Part shown: in pieces, positions 1 to 12,100 of the stretch | Layout of the letters: each line of letters starts with the position of its first letter | Position numbering within the stretch: the first letter of the stretch is position 1 | From: Nannizziopsis barbatae | Lineage: Eukaryota > Ascomycota > Eurotiomycetes > Onygenales > Nannizziopsiaceae | DNA: 64,000 nt | Assembly (NCBI GenBank): GCA_014964245.1 | Contig: JACVYH010000003.1 | Span: 2,852,001-2,916,000, forward strand | Direction of reading: 5' to 3' | The notes under the pieces: generated by a model | Seen by the model: only the letters and a program-made list of their open reading frames with translations | Databases searched by the model: none | Told to the model about the DNA's origin: nothing | Made by a program: the position numbers and the translations under genes

Positions 1-1157
1 ACAAAGCTTCCTTTTGATAGCATAGTAGCTAACTGTGACAAGGCGACTGTGGTCACATTATTGTTCCTTATCCACTCTCCATCAGCAGTACGGCATGCTT
101 TCTATGAAGTCTTTCTACACTGTCATATCATCTTTGCCGCCATTTTCTTCGGATGTATGTGGGGCCATGTGAAGAATTCCAATATTCCACGCTATTACCT
201 AGCTGCGGCAGTGATTATATGGATCAGCGAGGTAGGGGATTATCTTTATGTAATTTCAAAAGCTCCTTACTAATTCACTGACAGAGAGCGGCCCGTTTCA
301 TACGGCTCATCTATCTAAACCTTGGAAACGGAGGCACTACCGCACTGGTTCAGGTCTTGCCAGGTGAAGCCATGCATGTCAAGCTTACATTGGCACGTCC
401 GTGGGTAGTAAAACCGGGACAGCATCTCTACCTCTATCTGCCGTCGATTGGGTTGTGGACGTCACATCCGTTTACAGTTGCTTGGAGCGACAACGAGCAA
501 CTTATCACTGAGAAAAAAGTTCTTCCAACCAGCCAAGACGATATTCTTGAGCCACAGCAGTCCACCATCTCTTTAGTCATCCGGCGCCGAACCGGTTTAA
601 CCAACCAGCTATACGAACGTGCATGCGAACGTGTCAGTGGTTGCATTGCCCTACAAGCACTAGTTGAAGGGCCATATGGAACCGAAAATTCTCTGAGTTC
701 ATATGGAACAGTTCTCTTATTTGCCGCTGGTGTCGGTATTACGCATCACATTCCTTACATCCGCCAGCTCGTTGCGGGTTACTCTCAAGGCACCGTTGCG
801 GCGCGACGGGTGACACTTGTCTGGATCATCCAGTCTTTGGAGCATCTTGATTGGGTAAAACCATGGCTTACTGAGATCATGAGCATGGAAGGCAGCCAGG
901 AGGTTCTCAAGGTTATGCTATTCATTTCAAGACCGCGAAATATGCGGGATGCGCAATGTTCGACTTCTCAACTCCGAATATTCTGCGGGAAACCGAGCAT
1001 CGGGCTTGTACTCGATGGCGAGATTGAGAGGCAAATAGGCGCTATGGGAGTCCTTGTCTGCGGCACGGGGAGCCTGAGCGATGATGTCCGAAAAGCTTGT
1101 CGAGAGAGGCAGACTCCAACGCATGTCGATTTCATCGAGGAGTCTTTTACGTGGTAG
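1..1157 (+). CDS. Ferric-chelate reductase (FRE family), 5' end outside window
   Basis: Plasma-membrane flavocytochrome that passes electrons from NADPH through FAD and haem to extracellular ferric chelates. The window holds only the 3' part. A visible intron lies at 232-284 (frame-consistent join, exon resumes RAARFIR). The first bases, up to about 40, look like the end of another intron (GCTAAC branch, ACAAG acceptor), so coding probably starts near 41. Seen: a membrane segment with HAFYEVFLHCH, whose histidines fit the haem-ligand helix; the FAD motif HPFTVAW; the NADPH-binding glycine run GPYG followed by FAAGVGIT; and the usual C-terminal VCGTGSLSDDV. The C-terminal end is intact (TAG at 1155-1157). 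Family membership is clear; which metal or paralogue is not. It could serve iron or copper uptake. Confidence 0.88.
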
Positions 1158-1833
1158 CGTGTTCGTGCAGGTGTTCATTTAGCGACGTTGATGACACGAA
1201 GCGACTTTGACTTTTTTTTAACTATACTAATACACTCCTTTCCCTTCCATTGCATGTATATAGGATCCTATAATATAGTACCATACAACATCAGGAATTA
1301 AAAAGCATGTACTCCGTACTCCGTAATTGAAGATCACTACTCCGTACTCCGTACATCGACAGAGGCCTACCGTCAAAAAGGGGCTGGTGTTTGTTTTGTT
1401 TGCATTAATCACCCTCGCCAAGATCGTCGATTCCGTCCTCCACTTCTTCGGGTTATCATCTTCCTCGGCTTTCACCTTGTTGACATTAATAATGCTGTTC
1501 ACAGTGTGACTTAATGGTGGGGTTCGGAGTGGGACAATACTGCTACCACTGGCCATTGCGACGGCCCGCAACTCCAAAGTTGAAATGACAAGCTGCAAGC
1601 TTCCAAATCCGTCGTCGAGATCCGCAAGTCGTCATGATTTCTCAGCAGACGATTGTCTTCTTGCTTATAAATCCTCCCGCCTCCATAAACGTGAGGTGGG
1701 ATGAATGACGAAATAAGATGACCTTCTTCTCCGTATATATTCACCCAGCTGCGCTCGTTTCACTGTCTTGAATGTCTGGTAATTAAATGCTCCAACGACT
1801 CTTAGACATTTATCAGCACAAAAACCATCCACA
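1158..1833. other. Intergenic, ferric reductase to GST
   Basis: No gene seen. It holds two TACTCCGTACTCCGTA repeats (separate entry) and, near the right end, the presumed promoter of the glutathione transferase gene. Confidence 0.6.
1310..1353. repeat. Two double copies of the TACTCCGTA motif
   Basis: TACTCCGTACTCCGTA occurs at 1310-1325 and again at 1338-1353, separated by 12 bases. Each is two overlapping copies of the 9-base TACTCCGTA element found all over this window outside coding exons. Confidence 0.9.
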
Positions 1834-2739
1834 ATGACTGATCGGAGGCCGAATATTACTCTATACACTTCTGGGACGCCCAATGGCATCAAGATCTCTA
1901 TAGCTTTGGAGGAGCTAGGGTGCGTTTCTATCTCAGGCCAATGTTTCATTCGGCGTCCTTCATAAACTGATTCTGTGTGCCATGCTAGGATTCCATACAA
2001 GGTACATGCCATTGAGTTGGGAAAGAATACGCAAAAAGAACCTTGGTTCTTGGAAATAAATCCCAACGGTCGCATTCCCGCCATTACTGATACATTTTCC
2101 GATGGCAAACAAATCAATCTTTTTGAGTCTGGAAGTATCCTGCAGTATTTGGCCGAACAGTATGATACAGAGCATAAAATTTCGTATCCAAAGGGAAGCC
2201 GAGAGTCATATGAGGTGAACAATTGGCTACACTTCCAGATGGGTGGACTTGGACCAATGCAGGGTTTGTCGGATCCCTCCAGCCGCCAGCCGGTCTTAAC
2301 GTTCGGCTTCTCTCTTTTTTCCGTGAGGCTCATTCGTATTTCAGGTCAAGCAAACCACTTTGTGCGCTATGCTCCAGAGCACATCGAATATGGTGTGAAT
2401 CGCTACGTGAACGAAACCCGTCGTCTTTATGGTGTTGTAGACAAGCACCTCGCAACTTCAAAATCCGGATATCTAGTCGGCGATCATGTATCCATCGCGG
2501 ATATCGCGCACTGGGGATGGGTTGCTGCAGCAGGTTGGGCTAAGGTTGACATTGAGGAATTCCCACACCTTAAAGCGTGGGAGGAGCGCATGTTGCAACG
2601 CGAAGGTGTTGAAAAGGGGAGACATATTCCAACGAAGCATACAATCAAGGAGACTTTGAAGAATAAGGAGCTGATGGAGAAAGAGGCAGCTCAAAGCAGA
2701 GCCTGGGTCCAAGCTGGAATGAAGGATGATGCGAAATAG
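1834..2739 (+). CDS. Glutathione S-transferase, Ure2-like
   Basis: Three exons: 1834-1919, 1989-2263, 2345-2739; 251 aa. A soluble transferase that conjugates glutathione to electrophiles, or reduces disulfides or peroxides, in the cytosol. The N-terminal thioredoxin fold is recognisable from LYTSGTPNGIKISIALEEL and NPNGRIPAI, and the substrate-specificity helix shows ESGSILQYLAE (the glutathione-binding Glu-Ser pair). The C-terminal helical domain contains the Ure2-type run GQANHFVRYAPEH and YLVGDHVSIADIAHW. The second intron (81 bp) has no stop and keeps frame, so an unspliced message would encode 27 extra residues in the middle of the C-terminal domain. I remove it because GPMQ|GQANHF restores the conserved family sequence. 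Role in nitrogen regulation versus detoxification cannot be told from sequence; no Asn-rich prion-like head is present. Confidence 0.9.
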
Positions 2740-2971
2740 TGATCTGCTCGTTGAAGTGCCCATTTATAAGTATGGGCTTCCTGCGGAAGGCAGGATTTTG
2801 ATATGCATTACTTTTTAATCAAGTTAGGTGTCCATTTCATAACTGACACATTCCATTCTGTTGACTACCTATCCATTATGTGTTGAAACTCTCCTAAACT
2901 AGTTAGGTATCTGACTAAGCATAACTATGAGTAGTTGAATACTGCATAGTTGGCATTCGCATTTCAATGAC

Positions 2972-4214
2972 TTAAGCAAATTTGTACTGAGCAAGTTGAG
3001 TATCGGTGAACTTCTCATGGTCATCACCCACAATCATCAAGGCAATAAACTTGTGGATAGGCGGCTCCACTTTCATAAACTTATCTGTCCAACTCTTGGC
3101 TGCAACTTTTTGAATTGAAGTCAAATCCTTGTCCAAAGCTTTCTGAACTGCCTCCAGGGTTGCGCGGATGGAATCTTCGCTAACGTCGACATTCCAATGC
3201 TTATCGGCAGCCATGTTAAAAACATCTTGGACATCCTTGTCTGATTTCAACTTATCTATTACGACTTTTGTTTCCTTCTCGCCATTCGGGTATGGGGGGT
3301 GTTCCCATTTGGCTGAGCGTTGGAGCCTATCGTGCCACTCTGACACTGGATAAGGCTGATACCCACGGACATCAGGGCTAGCAAGGAATGGATAATACAT
3401 CCACTTCCAGTCAGTGGGCGTAAATTTCGACGCCGTTTTGACGTACGCTTGGCCCTTTGCAACCTCTTCCTCAAGGAGAATTTTGATCGCCTGGTCAATA
3501 GGGAGCTTCAAATACGTTATTAGTGTTTTGCTGGAAACTTGGGATTGTCAAACCAACCTTCTTTTCCCAAACCTTCATAACGCTCCGACTACCCCAATCA
3601 GGACGGATATCTGCGTTCGGTTTTTTCGCACCCCCAAAATCTGCGACAAAACACTGCAGATACCACCTGACGTAGTTGGATATCATGAGCGCAACGTTGT
3701 GGACCGCAGTCTCATTCGGAGAGACTGCCATCTTTTCAACTGCTTGGCGTACAGTGTCCTCGGGCTGGATGAACGCGTCGCGTTCGTCGAAATGCGTGAT
3801 CATTGGATTTTTCGAATACACCGTGGTAGGTTTGATGAGAGGTTTCGCGGTTGTTCTCAATTGAGTCTCGAATTCAAGGTAGCGCCTGTCGAATGCTCCC
3901 ACCTTTTTAGCATACTGGGCTCGCAGGTTGTTATATTCTTTGTAGGCCTCCTCTTTGGCTTTCCGGACACGTTCCTGCCAATCCTCCCAGCTTTCATTAT
4001 AACGCTTTCCTCGTCGGTTGGGCTCACACCATCCGCCCCAGCGCTGCGGAGCGGACTCCGGGGGACCCTCCATTTGAATCTTTCTGACCTTCTGTTCCGC
4101 CTCCATCTCCGCCTTCCGAAGAGGCCCTAATTCTTTTTCCACGTCGTCTTTTCTCTCAGCTTTCCCCTGTTCGTAAGCCGAGTACAAACGATTTAGAATG
4201 GGATCTGCAGGCAT
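2972..4214 (-). CDS. Uncharacterised protein with charged coiled-coil N-terminus
   Basis: Two exons, 3558-4214 and 2972-3505 (minus strand), joined across a 52 bp intron with a CTAATAAC branch site; 396 aa. I do not recognise a family. The N-terminal ~110 residues are rich in Lys, Glu and Arg and likely helical (AERKDDVEKELGPLRKAE, then QERVRKAKEEAYKEYNNLRA), interrupted by a Trp/Gly/Cys-rich patch (RWGGWCEPNRRG). The middle carries a hydrophobic stretch around ALMISNYVRWYLQCFVADFG that is too polar to be a convincing membrane helix. The C-terminal half has many Trp and Tyr residues (DWKWMYYPFLASPD, SEWHDRL) and ends AQYKFA. No signal peptide is seen. Start chosen at the first ATG, 4214. The exon model is well supported by frame and splice sites; function is open. 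Confidence 0.75.
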
Positions 4215-5828
4215 CTTGATGTCACCTCAAGCTTTTCCGTATTAGGTATGAAACCGAGGAACAGCCAATGTAAAAAGAATGGCTTGTACCTTTGAGTAGC
4301 TCCAAAAAGCATTCTTTTAAGGAGGATCAGGGGCAGTATCTATGTTTTATGGCCTTTTATACTGATTTCTTAGTCGAAAGCAGCTCTGAGAGAGCAGCAA
4401 CGTCATAATTCAAGCTAATATTGTAAATCATGACCTCCGAAGGCATATAGATATTATCTTGGATGCAAAGCTTGCTTTAAACCTGTTTGCCTTCAACTTT
4501 GCCATTCAACCGCAACATCAATACAACTTTGGTCCGAAGATGGCGACATATTGCAAATCATGTCAAAGGAGATTGCCCGTCTACTGGCGAATACTTCCAG
4601 CCAAGGGAAAGATTCACAGTAAAGGTCCAGTGCTTCGTTCTCTGCTTTATTTCCTGCTCTGTCCTCATCTGGCGTAGCATATTACAGCTAGAGTTTCAAA
4701 TGCTTCTATTCCAGCACCCTGACACTTTCAAACCTAGCAGAACAGGTGAGGAGTATCGCCGATGGCCCTGGTTCCGACATTGGGGTAAAGATACGCACAG
4801 AAAATTGCCACCGATGCAATAATGACTATCAACAATTCAGATTAAGTAGAAGAGAAAACCGCATGTATACATACAGGTGAGTTTTCTATCTGTTCTACCA
4901 GTCCTTGTTTTGGAATTATATCAGGGGCACATGAGTCAGCTCAATCTAGAGGCAGTTTTTATATTATCAGCAAGGGCGCGAGCCTGTGTTTCAGGGCCAT
5001 CATGGCTTGAAGGAATATAGGGTCTGACTCAGGGTTGATACAGCGGCAAAGGCCCATTCGTCATAAGTATTGCTATATTCCGAATTGCCTAGAGGCTATT
5101 CGCCTAGGGAGTGTTAAGGGGGCAATGAAGGAATTTGAGGCTGAATAGTCTATAGATCTGCATCTTATTAATTGCTGAGTGAACTACTTTGGCCGTGGCG
5201 CTTCTCAGACAGTAGGATTGCAAAGATACCACCTCGTATGAATTGCAGCGAAGCTGAGACATATGTGACGAACGAAATCTGATTTTCAAGTGTCTCATCG
5301 TCACTCCGAGAAACAAAGAGTGCATCCCTCGATCAACTCCGGATTTCGCAAGTATTTTCTGGTAGGAAGGTAGAATTGATGTGCTTTGATGGCTCGCTGG
5401 TTGGCCGATCATGATAACGAGTTCGTATGGATGACTGGAAGAGAAACTCAGCACCCGGATAGAAGGGAAGATCTCTCAGGAGCTTACGGAGAGGCTCTTT
5501 CACGAAGTAGTTCAAGAACTTATTAACATGAAAGCTCAAGTACTATCAAAATTTGTCGATGCAACGTTGAGGTTTCCTGATTGAGATCGGGACTAGGTGG
5601 TCCGTCCATATCCGCATCTGCCCGCCGTTCTAGGGATCAATAATGATCCGATCCCATGACCTAGTCACGTGAAAAACCCCCGATGAGTCAGCCAAAAATC
5701 CAAAAAGGAATGGTGGCAATCTTCAAGCTCTGCCGGACCTGCTTGCCACTACGCATTTTTCGAACTTCACACTTCAAAATCTCATAGTTGAGCATTAACC
5801 CTCAACAGGTCAGTACTTCCAGGAAACC
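4215..5828. other. Gene-free 1.6 kb between two divergent genes
   Basis: It separates the minus-strand unknown gene from SF1/BBP, so it must contain both promoters. Open frames up to 116 codons occur on both strands, but none shows family resemblance, biased composition or plausible splicing partners. Nothing else recognised. Confidence 0.5.
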
Positions 5829-8090
5829 ATGGCCTGGCGAAACCAAGGCATCACGGGATCGAATAATATCCCTTTAGGACGTCGTCGATTTGGGGGTGAT
5901 GAATCGCAGGGAGAAGATATCAGCGAAGCCGCGACTCCAGACTCAAGTCTGAAGCGCGGAAGAAGCCCTGTTCGAGGTAAGCACGCATCTTATTTTATTT
6001 CCTGGTATGGATAATTCTAATATTTGCTTGCGTAGCTGAGCCCACTATCGATGGAATGAAGAAGCGTAAGAAGAGGAATCGATGGGGAGATGCCCAAGAA
6101 AACAAAGCAGCAGGCCTCATGGGTCTCCCGACCTTGATCATGGCAAATATGACCAATGAGCAGCTGGAAGCTTATACATTACATCTTCGTATTGAAGAGA
6201 TCAGCCAAAAGCTTCGCATCAACGACGTTGTGCCGGCCGATGGTGACAGGTACGTTCGCAAGATTCTACTTTACAATTCTACTTTATAAGATGAGCTAAC
6301 TCCGCATTCAGATCTCCCTCGCCCGCCCCGCAATACGATAACTTTGGAAGACGTGTCAATACCAGGGAAAATCGCTATCGGAAGCGTTTAGAAGATGAGC
6401 GCCATAAACTCATTGAAAAGGCGATGAAAGTCATCCCCAATTATCATCCGCCATCTGACTACAGACGCCCAACTAAGACACAGGAGAAAGTCTATGTTCC
6501 CGTGAACGACTATCCTGAGATTAACTTCAGTATGATTACTAACCCTCAAACTCCTAACTCTTCCTTATCCATTTGGCCCCTTATTGCTTCTAAGTACGGA
6601 GTACTGGAGTTCTATGCTCGAGTCTCCATTTTCTTTTCCTTGTTTCCTTGCTTTTCAGCTTTCCAGATACCCCAGTTCCCTACTAACCACACGATGGTAT
6701 TAACTTGATGATTTTGAATACTAACACTGAGCTTCAACCTATTTAAAGTTGGTTTACTTATCGGACCTCGAGGAAACACCTTGAAGAAGATGGAATCTGA
6801 ATCTGGTGCTAAAATTGCCATCCGTGGAAAAGGATCCGTTAAAGAAGGCAAAGGTCGCTCTGATGCGGCCCACACTAGCAACCAAGAGGAAGATCTCCAC
6901 TGTCTAATCATGGCAGATACTGAAGAAAAAGTAAATAAGGCGAAGAAGCTGATTCATAATGTTATCGAAACGGTAAGTCACCCAAACACCGCAGTTCAAG
7001 CCATATTATTTTCTTTGCTAACGGACTACAAGGCCGCGTCGATCCCCGAGGGTCAGAATGAGCTTAAACGGAATCAACTTCGCGAACTCGCAGCACTTAA
7101 CGGCACCCTCCGTGATGACGAGAACCAGGCATGCCAGAACTGTATGTTTTCACCTGTTTCCATCCCTGCATTTATTATATTCCTACTGACACGTTTTGAT
7201 AGGTGGTCAAATTGGTCATCGTAAATACGACTGCCCGGAGCAACGCAACTTCACAGCCAACATCATTTGTCGTGTTTGTGGAAATGCGGGCCACATGGCC
7301 AAAGATTGCCCTGATCGTCAACGAGGAACCGATTGGCGTAACCACGGCCCTCCTGTTCGCAAGCTCGGAGACGCAGTCGATCGAGAAATGGAGGTAAGTT
7401 TCTATCCGCTACTTTAAAGCCGGGTTGAAAGTCAGAACTAACATTATGCAGCAACTTATGCAAGAATTGGGTGGTGGCTCTGCTGGTACCGGCGAGGCAC
7501 CTCGACGTATTGAGGCCGGCCCTGGAGGTTACGATCAAGGCAACGATTCCGGCGAACAGCGCGATTTGAAACCTTGGCAACGAGGCCCTACTGGCGGACC
7601 TGCCCCCTGGCAGCGACGTGACGACCGTCGAGATGACCAGGGTCATCGTGATCAAGGCGCCGCTCCACCATGGGGTAATCGTGGCGACCATCGACCGGAA
7701 CGAAACGCTGATCCTTATGGCTACGGGTCTCATGCGGCTGGGTATGGGGCGCCTCCTGGTGCAGCTGCTCCATGGCAACAACAGGCACCCCCTCCACCAC
7801 CTGGCGGACAAAGCGCATACGGATATGGATATTCGGGTTACCCTGGTCAAATGGGAGCACCTCCTGGGCTTACTGGCGCTCCTCCGCCTCCACCTCCACC
7901 TCCTCCACCAGGCATGGGAACCATGTTTGCTGGATATGCTGCGGGCAACCCACCTCCTCCGCCGCCCCCTGCCGACGGTCCACCTCCACCTGTAAGTAGA
8001 ATACTTTCAAACCTCGTTTTGAAACAAGTACTAACATTCGAAATCTAGCCACCTAGTGAACAACCTCCCCCGCCGCCACCGCCCGCGTAG
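5829..8090 (+). CDS. msl5: Branch-point-binding splicing factor SF1/BBP (Msl5)
   Basis: Eight exons (5829-5976, 6036-6249, 6312-6529, 6749-6972, 7033-7141, 7203-7393, 7452-7991, 8049-8090); 561 aa, all junctions in frame. The nuclear protein binds the intron branch site in the early spliceosome together with U2AF. Seen in order: a basic stretch KKRKKRNRWG with the Trp that fits the U2AF-binding ligand motif; a helical segment ending in YTLHLRIEEISQKLR; the KH-QUA2 RNA-binding fold with NFIGLLIGPRGNTLKKME and IRGKGSVKEG; two CCHC zinc knuckles (CQNCGQIGHRKYDC and CRVCGNAGHMAKDC); and a long Gly/Pro/Gln tail with runs of up to nine prolines. Intron 3 is long (219 bp) and contains one dispersed TACGGAGTA copy. 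Intron density is the highest in the window. Confidence 0.95.
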
Positions 8091-8610
8091 TCGAAATAAA
8101 CCACCACCCAAGACTGTACTATCGTGCTTCGATTATCAATACCCAATCGTTATTTGTACAGACTGACAAATTGGACATGAGAATTCCTCAAGCTGACGAT
8201 TTCTAGGGTCCGTTGTGTACACTAATTGTCATTAATTCTAGGCCAACTGTTTTTACCCTGTTTTTCGAGAAGATTCATTTATGTAAAGGCAATAAACAAA
8301 TTTTTCAGTCTCATTGGTTTCCCTTATTCAGTGCAAGGCTTCTGCCACCACCTATTTATAAACTTCGTTTTCAAATCGTTCGTTCGATCAGCTACTTTGG
8401 AAGTCAACACTGAGTATTTGTTGAAGGAAATCCGATGTTAATTTTTGGCCTCCTGACTCTGGTAGTTAGTTACCAGATACTTCACTACACTAGCTGCTTG
8501 AGAGAAAACCTCGGTACAGAGTACGGAGTACTCCGTGCTGACAATCAAAAATTAACATTCATCCTACAAACCCTCTGTATGTTATAACCCTCATCCAAGT
8601 AGTTTCTAGC
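8091..8610. other. Intergenic, SF1 3' side to 5S rRNA
   Basis: Presumed SF1 3' untranslated region followed by AT-rich spacer; carries the palindromic repeat at 8522-8537. No gene seen. Confidence 0.5.
8522..8537. repeat. Near-perfect palindrome TACGGAGTACTCCGTG
   Basis: Back-to-back TACGGAGTA and TACTCCGT sharing the central TA; 15 of 16 bases fit the self-complementary consensus. It lies 74 bp upstream of the 5S rRNA gene. A related divergent copy is at 8863-8878. Confidence 0.85.
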
Positions 8611-8729
8611 ACATACGGTCATAGGAAGTGGAAAACAGGGCTTCCCGTCCGCTCAGCCGTACTTAAGCCACTTGCCGACTGGCTAGTAGTTGGGTGGGTG
8701 ACCACCAGCGAATCCCAGTTACTGTATGT
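8611..8729 (+). rRNA. 5S ribosomal RNA gene (dispersed copy)
   Basis: A 119-base match to the fungal 5S rRNA pattern. The ends pair as helix I (ACATACGGT with ACTGTATGT, one G-U pair). The internal promoter region shows AGTAGTTGGGTGGGTGACC followed by ACCAGCGAATCCCAG, which is nearly invariant in fungi, and GGAAAAC and CCCGTCCGCTC are in their expected places near the 5' side. A run of seven T at 8729-8735 ends the gene, as expected for RNA polymerase III. Filamentous ascomycetes carry 5S genes singly among protein genes, so its isolated position is normal. I cannot exclude a transcribed variant or pseudogene, since several stem bases differ from the common type. Confidence 0.93.
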
Positions 8730-9196
8730 TTTTTTGGAGTTTTTTGAGCTCCCTCTTTTTGACCTTATCTCTCTCCTCAATGATCGTTAACTAATGGCTC
8801 TTTTTTGGGGGGGTTCCTGTGATCGCGGCATTCGTTGGGTAACCACGTACATACATACCTCATACTCCATACGGAGTACGCACTCTGCGCTTGAGGCCCA
8901 TCTAGCTAGCTGGCTACCTCGTTGGTTACTTACGGGACCCGAAATCAATAAACTTGGAAGTGCAATTCAGACATACAAATATACATTCAAATCCGAGAAG
9001 GGTACTCCGTACATCCAGTAAGTATAGAAAATGAACTCTTCATAGAGGCGTTTAGCGAATTCTTTCCCTAGTATGTACGTGGGTCAAGGTTGGTTAAATT
9101 TAACGGCTTTGCCCGAAGTGGTTTTCCGTTCTTCACTTTTCTCGCATCTCCTTGTTCTTAGATACTAATCGTTCTTCGGCTAGAACTTGGAATGAC
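8730..9196. other. Spacer after 5S rRNA
   Basis: T-rich polymerase III terminator at 8729-8735 with further T runs to about 8760, then several TACGGAGTA-type copies (8863-8878 and around 9003). No gene seen. Confidence 0.5.
8863..8878. repeat. TACTCCA/TACGGAGTA inverted motif
   Basis: TACTCCATACGGAGTA: a one-mismatch inverted pair of the dispersed 9-base element, with the half-sites in the opposite order to the 8522 copy. Confidence 0.8.
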
Positions 9197-12100
9197 TTAC
9201 TTCTCTATCATATCGTACTGCCAACTCTTCTGTTTCGCCTCCCCGTGGTCTTTCATACCATGAGGCACTTGCTCGGGGACCGGAACTTTGAAGAACCCTT
9301 TGCGATTCCAGAAATCAATTTGTTGTCGGAGCAGCCGCGGCGTGAAGGGCATGAACTCGATGTCCGGACGATCTTTCAACGCCCGCACCGTGTTTGTGCT
9401 GTCGTACCGTGGCGTGTATTGGCTGGCTTCCCACCTTGTTAAGCCGCCTAGGACGCGCTCTTGGAGCCCTGGTACCAATGGAGCCAGCGGACCGTCCGGC
9501 AGCTGAGTCCGCGAGACCTCAGCAAGCCACTGCCGATAATCAATTAGGCGCACTGGATATCCTGTGTTGTTGATCAAATCGCATGTTTCCTCGGTAGTAA
9601 TGGACTTGCTTTGATCTGACGGCACCAGGTTATAGGAGTGGCCAAGGTTGTCGTCTGACGAGGCGATGTGCATTATCGCCTCGATGACCGTGTCAATTGT
9701 TACATATTCGTGCCGCTGAGCTAAGAGTCGAGGAAACGATCCCATCTGAATGCAACCAACTACCAATCTGCTGATAAAATCGTTCGGGTTACTCGCGCCA
9801 GTCTTGCTATCCCCAATGACGAATCCTGGTCGGTATATGACAGCAGGAAGTCCTTGCTCCTGCATTCGCCGAACCATCCCTTCCATTGTCCACTTGCTCT
9901 GGGCATATCCGATATCATACCGCACGGCTTGAAGGTATGGCATAAGAGACGCGTCTTCCATCACCTGCTGTGTTCCATCGATGAACCCGGTTACACCCCA
10001 AACGTCGATCCCGGACGTATAGTGAAATGGTTTCCGGCGGCCAGTCGTGGCCAGTTTGACAGCGTACATGGTTCCTAGTATATTTTCCCGATAGTGCTCA
10101 TGGTAACTCTCACAATAGTTATTTTTCGCCCCGAGGTGGAAGATCACGCTTGCCCAGTCAGCCAACCAATTAAATTTGTCGTCTTCGAGTCCCATATTAT
10201 ATTCTCCAAGATCTCCCTCCACGACGATGAGTTTCTTTGCGATTTCTGACGACAGCGGGCGCAATTCGTACTTATCGATTCCTTGTAGGATTCTGTCTGT
10301 TGCGCTATGTGCAGCCTTTGCGCGCGCCAGACAAACAACTTGTTTTACAGCCGGACGATGGAGTAAGCAATGCAACAAATGGACACCTATGAACCCACTC
10401 GCGCCGGTTAAGAAGACCTTTCCTTCATTTTCTGACTGCCAGTTGGGAACCTTAACTAAATTGTCCACTAGGCATATGTCATCCTTCCACTTCTTGCTCT
10501 CATCTGGGACAGTCACTTCAGCCGGAGCTTTTTCCCCTAAGAACTGCAACAGATCTGAGAAGCGCGAGTGACTGTGAAGCTCATCCATGGTTATGAGACG
10601 CTGCATGTCTCTGCTGAGTTTGGCTATCAAATTTCCTGCCTGTAGGGAGGTTGCGCCCAGGTGGAAGAAGTCATCTTGCTCTTCGACAACAGAGATTCCC
10701 AGGATGTTCTTCCAGAGCTCGCTGAGGGTTGATCCTTTATCCGATGTTTCGTGGCTCTGTGGATATACCTCTGTGGTTTCGAGCGCGTCAAGTTCCAATA
10801 ATGCCTGCCTGTCGATTTTTCCGTTGGCCGTCAATGAAAACTTGGACACTATTTGTACTTTTGCCGGAATCATGTATTGCGGGAGATTTTCCTTTGCAAG
10901 ACAAATAACGGCTTCTGGAGAGATCGGCTCAGTTTCGTTCGCACTGTTGTTCGGAATAACAAATGCCACCAGCGCCGATGAACGGGATGACTTAACTACC
11001 GCTGCAGATCTGATTCTTGCATCGGATTGCAAAATGCTTGCTATCTCCTCCAACTCCACCCTGTAATTTTTGTGTTTAATTTGTGTGTCCTGCCGCCCCA
11101 TGAAGTCTAGACAGCCAGGTAAATCGGCTCTCCATTCTCCGATATCACCAGTCCGGTAAACTTGAGCTACTTCTCCTCTTCCGTCATCACCCGAACCAGG
11201 CATTATCCGTATGCTTACGAATTTTTTTGACTCCTCACTCCCGGCATTGAGGTATCCAGGAGACTTGCCAGGACCTGCGATGCAGATTTCCCCACGAATT
11301 CCACTCTTTGAGATCACCTGCAGATGGTCGTCGACTAAATATATGCGCGTTTTTCCAATAGGATATCCAATGCTGATTCGTCCTCTTTCAAGCTCTGCAG
11401 GGGTCAGTTCCATTATAGTGGACCAAATCGTGCCCTCTGTTGGTCCATACAAGTTCCAAAGCTGTCGTGGAGGCTTGGTTTTCAAAATTAATTGCATCGT
11501 ATGGATATTCGCGGGCTCTCCAGTCGTTATTACGTGCCGCATGCCGTGAAAAGCCCCAGGAAAAGTACTTCCAATGATATCAATCAGAGCAGCTGGAGCT
11601 GTAAAAACCGACACTCGGTTCTTGAAAAGGAACGATGGCAAGACTCCTGGGTCCATGACGACTTTTTTTGGAATCACGACTATTGTGGCCCCAGAGAATA
11701 GCGTCACCCACATTTCAAACAGGCTAACATCGAACCCAGGACTGATGAAGCAAGACACTCGATCTCCTCTAAGCAAAGGCGTGATTGGGGAGTGAAGAGC
11801 GAGATGTATGATTCCTTCTTCGTTTATTTGTACAGGCTTAGGTTTTCCAGATGACCCTGAGGTGAAAAGGATGTGGCTCAATGTGCGTTTCTTGCGATGA
11901 CATTCGTTGGTAGTAGGTGGACTCGATCTTGATATTGGTAAAGAACTCCCGTTTGTTGATTCATGGTCGGTTTCCTTTTGTTGTTGAACCTCCCTTTCTT
12001 CCACAATAATGCTAGAAAGCTCAGGGTAGTCATTAGCAACTTTTCGATCCACGAGAATCCTTTTAACCTCGATATCTTGTAGCAATGTCTTGATCCGCTT

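Noticed and set aside
1665..2333. Minus-strand frame of 222 codons over the GST gene
   Set aside because: Overlaps two well-supported GST exons and introns; no family resemblance.
7263..7850. Minus-strand frame of 195 codons over SF1
   Set aside because: Crosses zinc-knuckle and proline-tail exons and an intron of SF1; no independent features.
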